In this document: in pieces, positions 29,411-39,498 of the stretch
How positions within the stretch are numbered: the first letter of the stretch is position 1
Layout of the letters: each line of letters opens with the position of its first letter
Source: Mesorhizobium sp. ES1-1
Lineage (GTDB): Bacteria; Pseudomonadota; Alphaproteobacteria; Rhizobiales; Rhizobiaceae
Direction: 5' to 3'
Length of the DNA: 64,000 nucleotides
Assembly: GCF_020164785.1 (NCBI RefSeq)
Contig: NZ_JAIUGX010000003.1
Span: 458,455 to 522,454, forward strand
The notes under the pieces: model-generated
Database searches by the model: none
The model's input: the letters and a program-made list of their open reading frames with translations, nothing else
Told to the model about the DNA's origin: nothing
Program-made: the position numbers and the translations under genes

Positions 29411-29508
29411 CTAACGGGGTGCCGGACGCGATCTTCGCGGACCGGCTGAGAGGCAGTCTCGCCAACCCGCTGAACCTGATCCGGTTTGTACCGGCGGAGG
29501 GATTAGAC
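29411..29508 (+). promoter_or_regulatory. TPP riboswitch (THI element) upstream of thiBPQ
   Basis: The conserved parts are in order: GGGGTGCC (29416-29423), GGCTGAGA, ACCCGCTGAACCTGATCC, GGTTTGTACC, and GCGGAGGGATTAGA. These match the thiamine pyrophosphate riboswitch core. It lies 55 bases before the thiB start. TPP binding would switch off thiamine uptake when cofactor is plentiful, probably by masking the AAGGAGG at 29551-29557 or by termination. Confidence 0.95.
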
Positions 29509-29562
29509 GTTTCGGACTTTCCGACGCCTCAATTCCTTTCAATTCGAACGAAGGAGGCGCCG

Positions 29563-30561
29563 ATGCGCACGCTTTTCTACTCTGTAATCTCAGCCCTCGT
29601 CCTGGCGGCGTCCGGACCGGCTTTGGCCAAAGACAAGCTCACCGTCTATACTTATGAGAGCTTCACCGCCGACTGGGGGCCCGGTCCCTTAGTGGAGAAA
29701 GAATTCGAGGCCGAATGCGGCTGCGAAGTCGAGTTCGTCTCGGTCGCCGACGGGGTGGCGTTGCTCAACCGCGTCAAGCTCGAGGGAGCATCGACCAAGG
29801 CCGACATCGTGCTCGGCCTCGACACCAACCTCACCGCCGATGCCAAGGCTTCCAACCTTTTCGCACCGCACGGCGCGGTCGGCGCTGTCGATGTGCCGGG
29901 CGGTTGGAAGGACGACGTGTTCGTGCCCTTCGACTATGGATATTTCGCCGTCGTCTACGATACCGAAAAGCTGAAGACCCCGCCCAAGAGCCTGAAGGAA
30001 CTGGTCGAAGGACGCGCCGGCGACAAGATCGTCATCCAGGATCCGCGCACCTCGACGCCGGGCCTCGGCCTGCTTCTGTGGGTCAAATCGGTCTATGGCG
30101 ACAAGGCGCCGGAAGCCTGGGCGAAACTCAAGCAAAAGGTGCTGACCGTGACGCCGGGCTGGAGCGAGGCCTATGGCCTGTTCACCAAGGGCGAGGCGCC
30201 GATGGTTCTGTCCTACACAACTTCGCCGGCCTACCACATGGTCGCGGAAAACACCCAACGCTACCAGGCGGCGTCGTTCGAAGAGGGCGAGTATCTGCAG
30301 ATCGAGGTTGCCGGCATCACTACGACAGGGGCAAAGAATCCGCTGGCGGCCAAATTCCTGACGTTCATGACCGGACCGAAATTCCAGGACGCCATTCCAG
30401 AAACCAACTGGATGTTCCCGGCCGGCAGGACCGACAAGCCGCTCAACCCGGCCTTTGACAAGCTGGTCAAACCGACCAAGACCTTGATGTTCAGCCCCGA
30501 GGAGGTCGCAGCCAACCGCAAGGCCTGGGTCGACGAATGGCTGGCGGTGATGAGCAAGTAA
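29563..30561 (+). CDS. thiB: ThiB, thiamine-binding periplasmic protein
   Basis: A 332-residue substrate-binding protein of the thiamine ABC importer. A signal peptide ends GPALA at about residue 22. The mature part starts [20 protein letters not shown], and later segments ([37 protein letters not shown]) contain the aromatic residues that bind thiamine in the family. The strong AAGGAGG at 29551-29557 fixes the start. The frame is open far upstream but that part is antisense to thiN and includes the riboswitch. thiP follows after a 246-base repeat-bearing gap. Confidence 0.95.
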   Translation: MRTLFYSVISALVLAASGPALAKDKLTVYTYESFTADWGPGPLVEKEFEAECGCEVEFVSVADGVALLNRVKLEGASTKADIVLGLDTNLTADAKASNLFAPHGAVGAVDVPGGWKDDVFVPFDYGYFAVVYDTEKLKTPPKSLKELVEGRAGDKIVIQDPRTSTPGLGLLLWVKSVYGDKAPEAWAKLKQKVLTVTPGWSEAYGLFTKGEAPMVLSYTTSPAYHMVAENTQRYQAASFEEGEYLQIEVAGITTTGAKNPLAAKFLTFMTGPKFQDAIPETNWMFPAGRTDKPLNPAFDKLVKPTKTLMFSPEEVAANRKAWVDEWLAVMSK

Positions 30562-30590
30562 AGTCCAGGCCTAATATGATTGCGCCAAGG

Positions 30591-30638
30591 CACCCCCCTC
30601 TGGTCTGCCGGCCACCTCCCCCGCAAGGGTTGAGATTG
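30591..30638 (-). repeat. Dispersed palindromic repeat, copy 2 (inverted)
   Basis: Read on the minus strand it is AATCTCAACCCTTGCGGGGG, then AGGTGGCCGGCAGACC and AGAGGGGGGT, closely matching copy 3 at 30700-30750. The two copies face each other within the thiB-thiP gap. Confidence 0.65.
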
Positions 30639-30699
30639 AGCGCGCTGCGGCTTTCGCCAATCTTCAACCACGCAGAAATGAGCGAGGCGTGGAAGTTGC

Positions 30700-30750
30700 C
30701 AATCTCCCCCCTTGTGGGGGAAATGTCCGGTAGGACGGAGGGGGGTGGGC
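30700..30750 (+). repeat. Dispersed palindromic repeat, copy 3
   Basis: It reads CAATCTCCCCCCTTGTGGGG, then GAAATGTCCGGTAGGACGG and AGGGGGGTGG. It matches copy 1 after ftsH and, inverted, copy 2 sixty bases upstream. The pair can fold into a long hairpin in the thiBPQ transcript, which could reduce expression of thiP and thiQ relative to thiB. Confidence 0.65.
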
Positions 30751-30807
30751 GCGAACGGGACCTTCGCCAAGCATTTCCCTCGATCACCACCCGCAGTGGA
30801 TAGCAAG

Positions 30808-32433
30808 ATGCGTACGAGCTATCCGGCAGACCCCCGTGTCACCGCCGGCATCGTCGCGCTTGCCGCGATCGGGGTGCTGATCGGCGGCGCGTTTACCGGC
30901 CTCATTCTCGAAGGCATCCATGACTTGTCCGGCGCATGGGCGGCTTTCGATCCTTATCTGCTGCGCGTCGTGCGCTTCACGCTGTGGCAGGCGGCTCTCT
31001 CCATGCTGCTGTCGGTCGTCCCGGCGCTGTTCGTGGCGCGCGCGCTGTCGCGGCATCCACGCTTTTTTGGGCGCGCCTTCATCCTGCAGCTCTTTGCCGT
31101 ACCATTGGCGCTGCCGGCCATCGTGGCGGCCCTCGGCATCCTGGCGCTCTATGGCCGCGCCGGCTATTTCGCCGGTCTGTTCAGCGCGGCCGGCGGCGAG
31201 GGCTGGCCGGGTATCTACGGCCTGTCCGGGATACTAGTCGCCCATGTCTTCTTCAATCTGCCGCTCAGCGTGCGCCTGTTCGTCGAAGCGCTGCGGACCA
31301 TACCGGACGATCAGTGGCGTCTGGCGAGCCAACTTGGCATCGGGGCGGGGCCGGCATTCCGGCTGATCGAATGGCCAACGCTGCGCGCCGCCTTGCCCGG
31401 GATTGCCGGGCTTGTCTTCATGCTGTGCATCACCTCCTTCACGATCGTGCTGATCCTTGGCGGCGGGCCGGCGGCGACGACATTGGAGGTCGGCATCTAT
31501 CAGGCCCTTCGCTTCGATTTCGATCCGGCAAGGGCGGTCATGCTGACATTGCTGCAGATCGCGCTGACCTTTACCGTGGTGCTGGCGTTGACGCGGCTCG
31601 GCGCCAATATTGTCGGCGACACCAATCTGCCGGTGGCGCAGCGCCGGCATCTGTCCGTCACGAGCATCGAGACCTGGCTGAACGCCGTGCTGATCCTGCT
31701 TGCATTGCTGTTCGTCGTCGGACCCATGGCGGCGACGGTTACAGCGGGACTCGGCGCCGATCTTGGGCGGTTGTCCGGCGAAACCGCCGTGCGGCAGGCG
31801 ACGCTGACGAGTGTCGGGCTGGCGTTTCTGTCGGCGGTGCTCTCGGTCATGCTCTCGGTGGCGCTGACCATGGCGCGGCGGGCCCTGGCGGTGAACCGCA
31901 GAGCCGGCCCCCGGACAATGCTGGAATACGCCACGGATACGGGCGCCGGCTTCGTCCTTGTCGTGCCGCCGATCGTCGTCGGCGCCGGCTGGTTCCTGCT
32001 GCTGCGCCATGCCGGCGATGCCTTTGCCATCGCCCCGATCATGGTCGTCACCGTCAATGCGGTGATGGCGATGCCTTTCGCGTTGCGCGCCGTGCGCCCA
32101 GCATACGATGCGGCGAGCGAGCGGCATGAGCGGCTTTGCGCGCAACTCGGAATCTCCGGCTGGAACAGGTTCATCCTGGTCGACTGGCCGTCGTTGCGGC
32201 GACCGCTCGCCACCGCCTTTGCCTTTGCCATGGCGCTGTCGCTTGGGGACCTCGGCGTCATCGCGCTGTTCGGCAGCGATTCCGTGCGGACCTTGCCCTA
32301 CCTGATCCTGGCGCGCATGGGCAGTTACCGAACACAGGACGCCGCTGGTCTGGCATTGCTGCTTGGTTTCGTCTGTCTGGCCCTCGTGCTTATGGCCGAC
32401 CGGCTTGGGAAGGGGAGAAGCCATGACGCCTGA
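30808..32433 (+). CDS. thiP: ThiP, thiamine ABC transporter permease
   Basis: A 541-residue inner-membrane permease with about twelve segments in two homologous halves, each with an EAA-type loop that meets the ATPase ([20 protein letters not shown] in the first; the second reads [19 protein letters not shown]). This fused two-half architecture is typical of ThiP and Fe(III) permeases. ATG 30808 starts directly before the first segment. It overlaps thiQ by 11 bases. Confidence 0.93.
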   Translation: MRTSYPADPRVTAGIVALAAIGVLIGGAFTGLILEGIHDLSGAWAAFDPYLLRVVRFTLWQAALSMLLSVVPALFVARALSRHPRFFGRAFILQLFAVPLALPAIVAALGILALYGRAGYFAGLFSAAGGEGWPGIYGLSGILVAHVFFNLPLSVRLFVEALRTIPDDQWRLASQLGIGAGPAFRLIEWPTLRAALPGIAGLVFMLCITSFTIVLILGGGPAATTLEVGIYQALRFDFDPARAVMLTLLQIALTFTVVLALTRLGANIVGDTNLPVAQRRHLSVTSIETWLNAVLILLALLFVVGPMAATVTAGLGADLGRLSGETAVRQATLTSVGLAFLSAVLSVMLSVALTMARRALAVNRRAGPRTMLEYATDTGAGFVLVVPPIVVGAGWFLLLRHAGDAFAIAPIMVVTVNAVMAMPFALRAVRPAYDAASERHERLCAQLGISGWNRFILVDWPSLRRPLATAFAFAMALSLGDLGVIALFGSDSVRTLPYLILARMGSYRTQDAAGLALLLGFVCLALVLMADRLGKGRSHDA

Positions 32434-33199
32434 AGGGATGCCGGAAAAGGGCGCCGTGGTGCGGTTGGAAAAGGTGTCCTTCAGCTATGGGGAGGCGCCG
32501 CTTGTCTTCGACGTTGCGTTCCCTGCCGCGAAGATCACCGCCATCATGGGACCGAGCGGTTCAGGCAAGTCGACGCTGCTCAACCTTGTGGCGGGGTTCG
32601 AGAGGCCGATATCCGGCCGCGTCCTGATCGGGGAAACCGATGTGAGCGCCGAACCGCCCTCCGCGCGGCCGGTATCGATGGTATTCCAGGAAAACAACCT
32701 CTTTGCCCACCTCACAGTCGAGCAGAACGCCGGGCTCGGCCGTTCGCCGTCGCTGCGGTTGACGGAGGGCGACCGCGCGGCCGTCGCCGATGCGCTTGCT
32801 CGCACCGGCCTTGCCGGCAAGGAGAAGCGGCTGCCGCGCGAACTCTCCGGCGGCGAGCGCCAGCGCGTCGCCTTGGCCCGCGTGCTGGTGCGCGACCGGC
32901 CGGTCCTGCTGCTTGACGAGCCCTTCGCCTCGCTTGGGCCGGCCCTGCGCGACGACATGCTCGATCTCGTTGCGGCCGTGCACGCTGAACGCCGCATGAC
33001 GGTGCTGTTCGTCACCCACCAGCCCGAAGACGCGGAACGCATCGCCGAGCATGTGGTGTTCCTGGACAATGGAGCCGTCGCGGCCACGGGCACGGCGGAT
33101 GAATTCTTTGCGGGGGCTGGTCCGGATGTATTTCGACGCTATATCGGCGCGAACACCGGGGGCGCCGTATCACGCGATATTGCCCGGAAGCGGACATAA
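32423..33199 (+). CDS. thiQ: ThiQ, thiamine ABC transporter ATPase
   Basis: A 258-residue ABC ATPase. Walker A is GPSGSGKST (43-51), the signature is LSGGERQR, and Walker B is [13 protein letters not shown]. The start at 32423 follows AGGGGAG and overlaps thiP, showing translational coupling. Operon position after thiB and thiP behind a TPP riboswitch establishes the substrate class. Confidence 0.95.
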   Translation: MTPEGMPEKGAVVRLEKVSFSYGEAPLVFDVAFPAAKITAIMGPSGSGKSTLLNLVAGFERPISGRVLIGETDVSAEPPSARPVSMVFQENNLFAHLTVEQNAGLGRSPSLRLTEGDRAAVADALARTGLAGKEKRLPRELSGGERQRVALARVLVRDRPVLLLDEPFASLGPALRDDMLDLVAAVHAERRMTVLFVTHQPEDAERIAEHVVFLDNGAVAATGTADEFFAGAGPDVFRRYIGANTGGAVSRDIARKRT

Positions 33200-33299
33200 T
33201 TTACGGTCAAACCGATTGCAGGCGCTAAGACGCTTGCTTGCCATGACCGGCTTAGTGTGGCTAGGTCCGGCCTATCGGTCAGGCATGGGCCGTGATTTC

Positions 33300-33347
33300 C
33301 CACGGCATCCGCCGCCCGTCCCGAGGGACGCGCGACGGATGCCGTGG
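33300..33347 (+). repeat. Nested long inverted repeat after thiQ
   Basis: A 12-base-pair perfect outer stem (CCACGGCATCCG at 33300-33311 with 33336-33347) encloses a 6-base-pair inner stem (CGTCCC 33317-33322 with GGGACG 33325-33330). No T-tract follows, so it is not a standard terminator. It lies 100 bases after thiQ and may be a stable transcript end or a repeat element. Confidence 0.6.
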
Positions 33348-33494
33348 CAGTTTGGAAGCAGTGCATGAAGGGCGCGAAGATCGATGCATCTTCGCCGTCA
33401 TACGCAGACTTGAAAGGAAGCCGTTCTGGCGATCGGCGTTGACAGAACTCGAATAAACCCGCTGGCGCGCTTCCTCGCACTGGCCGGTTTTGCC

Positions 33495-34922
33495 GTGGCA
33501 TTGGCAAGCTGCCAGATGTTCACGCCTCCGGACGTGCAGGAATCCGGGTTCCAACCTTCCGATAAGCCGATCACCGTCGACAATGTCGGCGCCAACAACA
33601 AGCTCGCCGAACTGGCCAAGGCGCAGCATCCGCGAATCCTGGCGACCTATGGCGGCGAGTATTCCGATCCCAGGCTCGAGCGCATGGTCGCCAAAGTGGT
33701 CGGCAATCTGACCGTGGTGTCTGCCAATCCGACGCAGACCTATCGCATCACCATCCTCAATTCGCCCAATGTGAATGCCTTCGCTTTGCCTGGCGGCTAT
33801 CTCTACATAACACGGGGCCTGCTGGCGCTGGCCAATGATTCGGCCGAGCTGGCCGCGGTCATCGCGCATGAGATGGGCCACGTTACCGCAAACCATGGCT
33901 TGCAACGCCAGCAGCTCGAGGCCGAGGAAGGCCTGGCGACCAAGGTCGTCTCCGACGTGCTCGGCGATAGCCCGACCGCCAAGGCAGCGCTGATCCGGGG
34001 CAAGCTCAGGCTTGCTCAATTCTCGCGCAACCAGGAGCTTGAGGCCGATGCAATCGGAATCAAATCGATTGGCGAAGCCGGCTATGATCCTTTCGCCGCC
34101 GGCCGCTTCCTGCAATCGATGTCGGCTTACACCGACTTCCGTTCGATAAGCGGCGCCACCGATGCCAGCCTGGATTTCCTGGCCACGCATCCCAACACGC
34201 CGCAGCGCATCGATCTGGCGCAGCGCCATGCCCGCCAGTTCGGAGCGCCAGGCGTGGGTACGCGCGACCGCGATTCCTTCCTTGCCGGTATAGACGGCCT
34301 GCTTTACGGCGACACGCCCGAGGAAGGCTATGTTCGGGGCGAAACCTTCCTGCATCCGGGTCTCGGCGTCTCGTTCTCGGTGCCCGAGGGCTTCATCATC
34401 GACAATTCGGCCGCGGCCGTGACGGCCACCGGACCGGGCGACATGGCCATTCGCTTCGACGGCGTGTCGATCGATAAGAGCCGTGCGCTGACCGACTATA
34501 TCCGCAGCGGCTGGGTGGCGGGTCTCGACGAAAGCACAGTCAGGCAGGAAACCATCAACGGCAATGAGGCGGCCACCGCGCATGCCGGCGCCGAGGGTTG
34601 GCAATTCGACATTGCGGTGATCCGTGCCGGCGGTCAGGTCTACAGGCTGTTGACGGCGGCGCCGTCGGCCAGCACCGCGCTGGACGGCGTGGCACGATCG
34701 GTCAGCGGCTCATTCCGTATCCTCAGCGATGCAGAGAAGGCGGCCTTGAAGCCTCTGCACATTCGCGTGCTCACCGTGCAGCCCGGTCAGACAATGGGAA
34801 CGCTCGCCGCTCAAATGGTCGGCGTGGACCGCAAGCTCGACCTGTTCCGCGTCCTTAACGCGCTTTCGCCGGGTGCCGCGGTTTCGGCCGGCGACAAGGT
34901 GAAGATCGTCACCGACAAGTGA
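33495..34922 (+). CDS. M48 family metalloprotease, probable lipoprotein
   Basis: The annotated frame from GTG 33495 gives 475 residues. The M48 zinc site is HEMGH in AVIAHEMGHVTANHG, and the third ligand is the Glu of QELEADAIG. The C-terminal part (VQPGQTMGTLAAQMVGVDRKLDLFRVLN) looks like a LysM-type wall-binding fold. Related BepA/YfgC proteases degrade misassembled outer-membrane proteins. The same frame is open back to 33414 and encodes a lipoprotein signal (ARFLALAGFAVALASC) ending in a lipobox cysteine that GTG 33495 would cut off. No ATG, GTG or TTG precedes it in frame; a CTG at 33426 follows AAGGAAG. The true start is therefore uncertain. Confidence 0.85.
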   Translation: MALASCQMFTPPDVQESGFQPSDKPITVDNVGANNKLAELAKAQHPRILATYGGEYSDPRLERMVAKVVGNLTVVSANPTQTYRITILNSPNVNAFALPGGYLYITRGLLALANDSAELAAVIAHEMGHVTANHGLQRQQLEAEEGLATKVVSDVLGDSPTAKAALIRGKLRLAQFSRNQELEADAIGIKSIGEAGYDPFAAGRFLQSMSAYTDFRSISGATDASLDFLATHPNTPQRIDLAQRHARQFGAPGVGTRDRDSFLAGIDGLLYGDTPEEGYVRGETFLHPGLGVSFSVPEGFIIDNSAAAVTATGPGDMAIRFDGVSIDKSRALTDYIRSGWVAGLDESTVRQETINGNEAATAHAGAEGWQFDIAVIRAGGQVYRLLTAAPSASTALDGVARSVSGSFRILSDAEKAALKPLHIRVLTVQPGQTMGTLAAQMVGVDRKLDLFRVLNALSPGAAVSAGDKVKIVTDK

Positions 34923-34929
34923 GCCGGTG

Positions 34930-35793
<864 letters not shown>

Positions 35794-36104
35794 GCGACGC
35801 TCCCTTGCTCAGCGGACGACCTGTCGATCTGGCTGCGCCGGGTTGAAATGGCGACGCTCCGCCCTAGAACTGCCAAACGTGTCATGCGCGACATGGTTCC
35901 GGCGTCGCGAAGCTGTTGCTTGGCTTGCCCGAGAAGCTGCGCGGCTTGGTCGGCGTCAAAGTCGTTTTGAGCGGCAGATGGAGTATGTGGTTTCTCAAAC
36001 AGCGCGTTTTTGAAAATCTGTTCCTTATTATTTCGATCGGCATCTGGCAGTTTCCAGCCCTAACGCTAAGCCTGAGTACAGGCCAAATTACGGGATCACG
36101 CAAA
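35794..36104. other. Divergent promoter region between rpoH and the ABC transporter
   Basis: A 311-base gap with a relatively AT-rich stretch (about 36,000-36,050). Short open frames cross it but have no start-site or composition support. I see no repeat or named operator. Promoters for both flanking genes must lie here. Confidence 0.5.
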
Positions 36105-36878
36105 ATGAAATGGCTCAAGTCGCTCATCGCCGCCGCAACACTGCAAGCCCTGGCCATCACATCGGGCCATGCCGGCGCCAATCTGGATCAGATCAAGCAG
36201 GCTGGGGTCTTCAAGGTCGGCACGGAAGGCACCTATGCGCCGTTCACCTATCATGACGCCTCCGGAGCCCTTGTCGGTTTCGATGTCGAGATCGCCAAGG
36301 CGATCGCCGAGAAGCTTGGCGTCAAGGCCGAGTTCCTGGAAGGCAAATGGGACGGGCTGATCGCGGGTCTCGACGTCAGCCGGTATGATGCGGTCATCAA
36401 CCAGGTCGGCATCACCGACGCGCGCAAGGCCAAGTACGACTTCTCCGATCCGTATATCGCTTCCAAGGCTGTGCTGATCGTGCGCGGCGACAACACCGAC
36501 ATCAAGACCTTCGCCGACCTCAAGGGCAAGAAGTCGGCGCAATCCTTGACCTCGAACTTCGGCAAGCTGGCCGAGGCGAATGGCGCCGAACTCGTCGGCA
36601 CCGATGGCTTCGACCAGTCGATCCAGCTGCTGTTGACCGGCCGTGCGGACGCCACCATCAATGACAGCCTGTCGTTCCTCGACTTCAAGAAGCACAAGCC
36701 GGACGCCAATGTGAAGATCGCCGCGCAGGAGGAGAACGCCGACTATTCCGGCGTCATCGTTCGCAAGGGCGACCCGGAATTGGTCGCCGCGATCAACAAG
36801 GCGCTGGCCGACATCAAGGCCGACGGCACCTACAAGAAGATCGCGGACACCTATTTCGGCCAGGACGTCTCGAAATAG
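36105..36878 (+). CDS. Polar amino-acid ABC transporter, substrate-binding protein
   Basis: A 257-residue family-3 solute-binding protein. A signal peptide (about 1-23, ending SGHAG) is followed by the characteristic VFKVGTEGTYAPFTYHDASGALVGFDVEIAKAIAEKLG. Later segments include NQVGITDARKAKYDFSDPY and the Arg/Asp binding residues. Such proteins often bind cystine, glutamine or other polar amino acids; the exact ligand is unknown. The start at 36105 gives the signal peptide. The permease and ATPase follow after a terminator-like hairpin, the usual way to make excess binding protein. Confidence 0.92.
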   Translation: MKWLKSLIAAATLQALAITSGHAGANLDQIKQAGVFKVGTEGTYAPFTYHDASGALVGFDVEIAKAIAEKLGVKAEFLEGKWDGLIAGLDVSRYDAVINQVGITDARKAKYDFSDPYIASKAVLIVRGDNTDIKTFADLKGKKSAQSLTSNFGKLAEANGAELVGTDGFDQSIQLLLTGRADATINDSLSFLDFKKHKPDANVKIAAQEENADYSGVIVRKGDPELVAAINKALADIKADGTYKKIADTYFGQDVSK

Positions 36879-36921
36879 CGATCCGAGCGCGGACCGAGGA
36901 CGGTTCGTACATTTCCGACCA

Positions 36922-36954
36922 GCGGCGGACCGTCTTTGACGGGCCGCCGCTTTT
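36922..36954 (+). terminator. Partial terminator between binding protein and permease
   Basis: The arms GCGGCGG-A-CCGTC (36922-36934) and GACGG-G-CCGCCGC (36938-36950) pair with one A/G mismatch and a TTT loop, followed by TTTT. It probably stops most transcripts after the binding protein gene and lets a minority continue to the permease. Confidence 0.7.
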
Positions 36955-37018
36955 GTCGTGATATGGCGCCGTAGCGCCGCTTTGAAAGAGCGTCGCCAAT
37001 CAGTCTGGAGGACCGTTC

Positions 37019-37699
37019 GTGCCGCACTGGCTGCAACTGATGCTGGAGTCGCTGCCTTCGCTTCTGTGGGCGGCGCTGATCTTCACCGTGCCGCTGACGC
37101 TCCTGTCTTTCGTGCTTGGCCTGACCGTCGGCCTCGGCGCAGCGCTCGGCCGGCTGTTCGGCCCGAGGCCGGTGGCCGCGCTCGTGCGCTTCTATGTCTG
37201 GATCTTTCGCGGCACACCACTGCTGGTGCAGCTTTTCCTTATCTTCTACGGCCTGCCTTCCGTCGGCATCCTGCTCGATGCCTTCACCGCCGCCTTGATC
37301 GGCTTCACCCTCAATGTCGGCGCCTATACGTCGGAAATCATCCGCGCGGCCATCGGTTCGGTGCCGAAGGGGCAATGGGAAGCCGCTTATTCCATCGGCA
37401 TGACGTGGAGCCAGGCCATGCGGCGTACCATCCTGCCGCAAGCCGGCCGGGTCGCCGTGCCGCCGCTCTCCAACACCTTCATCTCGCTGGTCAAGGATAC
37501 GTCGCTGGCGGCGGCCATCACGGTGCCGGAAATGTTCCAGGCGGCGCAACGCATCGTTGCCACCACCTACGAGCCGTTGATCCTCTATGTCGAGGCGGCG
37601 ATCCTCTATCTGGCGCTGAGCTCGGTACTGTCGGCCTTGCAGGCGCGGCTCGAGAGGCGGCTTAACCGCTATGGCGGTTTCCTGGAGGCGCGCTCATGA
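37019..37699 (+). CDS. Polar amino-acid ABC transporter, permease
   Basis: A 226-residue inner-membrane permease of the His/Glu/Gln type. The segment YVWIFRGTPLLVQLFLIFYGLP and the EAA loop (GQWEAAYSIGMTWSQAMRRTILPQA) identify it. It starts at a GTG at 37019 preceded by GGAGG, and overlaps the ATPase gene by four bases (ATGA). One permease gene implies a homodimer. Confidence 0.93.
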   Translation: MPHWLQLMLESLPSLLWAALIFTVPLTLLSFVLGLTVGLGAALGRLFGPRPVAALVRFYVWIFRGTPLLVQLFLIFYGLPSVGILLDAFTAALIGFTLNVGAYTSEIIRAAIGSVPKGQWEAAYSIGMTWSQAMRRTILPQAGRVAVPPLSNTFISLVKDTSLAAAITVPEMFQAAQRIVATTYEPLILYVEAAILYLALSSVLSALQARLERRLNRYGGFLEARS

Positions 37700-38469
37700 T
37701 CAGCCTCGGCAATATAGAAAAGCGCTTTGGCGACAATCTGGTCCTGAAGGGCGTCACCGTGACCATCGCCGAAGGCAGCGTCACCGCGCTGGTCGGCCCT
37801 TCGGGCGGCGGCAAGAGCACGCTGCTGCGCTGTATCAACCTGCTGGAGATACCGACTTCGGGCACGGTTCGCATCGGCGACGAGGCGCTCCAATTCCGTC
37901 CGGGCGGCCGGGTCTCGGCCAGGGACATCCAGCGTCTGCGCCTGCAGACCGGCATGGTGTTCCAGAACTTCCAGCTGTTCCCGCACCGCACTGCAATCGA
38001 GAATGTCATGGAAGGGCTGGTTACGGTGCTGAGATGGCCGGCGGAGAAGGCCCGCGAGCGGGCGCTCGCCCTGCTGGAAAAGGTTGGCATGGCGCACAAG
38101 GCGGACGCCTGGCCGGCAACGCTGTCGGGTGGCCAGCAGCAGCGCGTGGCGATCGCCCGGGCGCTTGCGCCATCGCCCAAGGTGCTGCTGTGCGACGAAC
38201 CGACCTCGGCGCTCGACCCGGAGCTGGCGCAGGAGGTGGTCGACGTGCTGGGCACGCTCGCGAGCGAAGGCACGACCATGGTGATGGCGACGCATGATCT
38301 GCGCCTGGCGTCCAAGATCGCACAGGAAGTGGTATTCCTCGATGCGGGAGTCGTCGTCGAGAAGGGGCCGTCCGCCGTGCTGTTCGACAGGCCGCAACAG
38401 GAACGCACCAGGCGCTTCATCGCGACACTGAAGCAGGAGGCGGAGAAGGAAGGTGGCGGCGAGGCATAG
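37696..38469 (+). CDS. Polar amino-acid ABC transporter, ATPase
   Basis: A 257-residue ABC ATPase. Walker A is GPSGGGKST (34-42), the signature LSGGQQQR follows near 146, and Walker B is VLLCDEPTSALDPE. The overlap with the permease gene shows coupled translation. A bidirectional terminator follows. Confidence 0.95.
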   Translation: MISLGNIEKRFGDNLVLKGVTVTIAEGSVTALVGPSGGGKSTLLRCINLLEIPTSGTVRIGDEALQFRPGGRVSARDIQRLRLQTGMVFQNFQLFPHRTAIENVMEGLVTVLRWPAEKARERALALLEKVGMAHKADAWPATLSGGQQQRVAIARALAPSPKVLLCDEPTSALDPELAQEVVDVLGTLASEGTTMVMATHDLRLASKIAQEVVFLDAGVVVEKGPSAVLFDRPQQERTRRFIATLKQEAEKEGGGEA

Positions 38470-38500
38470 GCGCCGCCTTACCCCGTCTTTCCAAAAAACA

Positions 38501-38527
38501 AAAAACCCGGCGCGAGGCCGGGTTTTT
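38501..38527. terminator. Bidirectional terminator
   Basis: A perfect 11-base-pair hairpin (AAAAACCCGGC at 38501-38511, loop of five, matching arm 38517-38527) with A-tracts and T-tracts on its two sides. It can end both the ABC transporter operon and the convergent carD gene. Confidence 0.88.
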
Positions 38528-38548
38528 ATCGAATTCAGGGGCGGGAGC

Positions 38549-39130
38549 TTAGGCGGCTTCTTCCTGCTCGGCTTCCTCATTGTCAGCCTTGGCGCCGCGC
38601 TTCGGGCCCTTGTTGAGGTTAACCTCGATCAGGCGAACGGCTTCGGTCTCCGACATGCGGTTGACCGCCGCGATTTCACGGGCCATGCGGTCGAGGGCAG
38701 CCTCGTAAAGCTGGCGTTCGGAATAGGACTGCTCCGGCTGGTTGTCGGCGCGGTAGAGGTCTCGCACGACTTCCGAGATCGAAATCAGGTCGCCGGAATT
38801 GATCTTCGCATCATATTCCTGGGCGCGGCGCGACCACATGGTGCGCTTCACGCGGGCACGGCCCTGCACGACCTTGAGGGCGCGCTCGACGTAATCCTCT
38901 TCAGACAGCTTGCGCATGCCGATGGAGGTCGCCTTTGCGACCGGCACTTTCAGGCGCATCTTGTCCTTCTGGAAGTCGATGACGAACAGTTCCAGCTTGT
39001 GTCCAGCAACTTCCTGCTCATCGATCGAGACGATCTGGCCGACACCGTGCGCCGGGTAGACGATGTACTCGCCGGTCTTGAAACCATGACGCCCAGCGGT
39101 GGACTTCTTTTGCGGGGTGATCGTTGCCAT
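38549..39130 (-). CDS. carD: CarD family transcription regulator
   Basis: A 193-residue protein. The N-terminal half (FKTGEYIVYPAHGVGQIVSIDEQEVAGHKLELFVIDFQKDKMRLKV) is the Tudor-like RNA-polymerase interaction domain of the CarD/TRCF family. The helical C-terminal half (WSRRAQEYDAKINSGDLISISEVVRDLYRAD) contacts promoter DNA. CarD stabilises open complexes, notably at ribosomal RNA promoters, in alphaproteobacteria and mycobacteria. The tail is acidic and Ala/Glu-rich. It is the first of the conserved rhizobial block carD, fdxA, S4 protein, helicase. Confidence 0.93.
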   Translation of the reverse strand: MATITPQKKSTAGRHGFKTGEYIVYPAHGVGQIVSIDEQEVAGHKLELFVIDFQKDKMRLKVPVAKATSIGMRKLSEEDYVERALKVVQGRARVKRTMWSRRAQEYDAKINSGDLISISEVVRDLYRADNQPEQSYSERQLYEAALDRMAREIAAVNRMSETEAVRLIEVNLNKGPKRGAKADNEEAEQEEAA

Positions 39131-39498
39131 TACGCCCTGAACTCCTTGTTGTGGTACCGGCGTCCTGCCGGTCCGAACTCGTGCGATCGGGGAAACCGAT
39201 CGTTAGCCGCACAACAGATGAACCCACCCGCAAGGCCGGGACCGGCCAACCGCATGATTGCGACCGCCTGGCCCAGATAGCTCTGGTCCGGGATGGGATT
39301 TTCACCTTTCAGTGATTTGGGGCGTCTGCGCCATAAATCGACGTTGTGTCACCGGCATGTTTCGCTGATGTAACACAAAAAGTCGGAAGAATCAAGGTTT
39401 TGCTGCATTCGCGAAGGTCATGGCTTCGCACCGCCTGTCAAGACGGTTTGCAAAACATACCTCTTACGCTACGTCACGCGGCCTCGCCGGCCGTGCTT
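39131..39498. other. Gap between fdxA and carD
   Basis: A 368-base gap holding the carD promoter and the end of the fdxA transcript. An imperfect inverted repeat, TTGTGTCAC and GTAACACAA (about 39342-39376), is the only structure I see. The long open frame crossing this region is opposite to fdxA and is not supported. Confidence 0.45.

Noticed and set aside
28540..29562. Extension of the thiB frame far upstream
   Set aside because: It is antisense to thiN and runs through the TPP riboswitch; the ribosome site and signal peptide fix the start at 29563.
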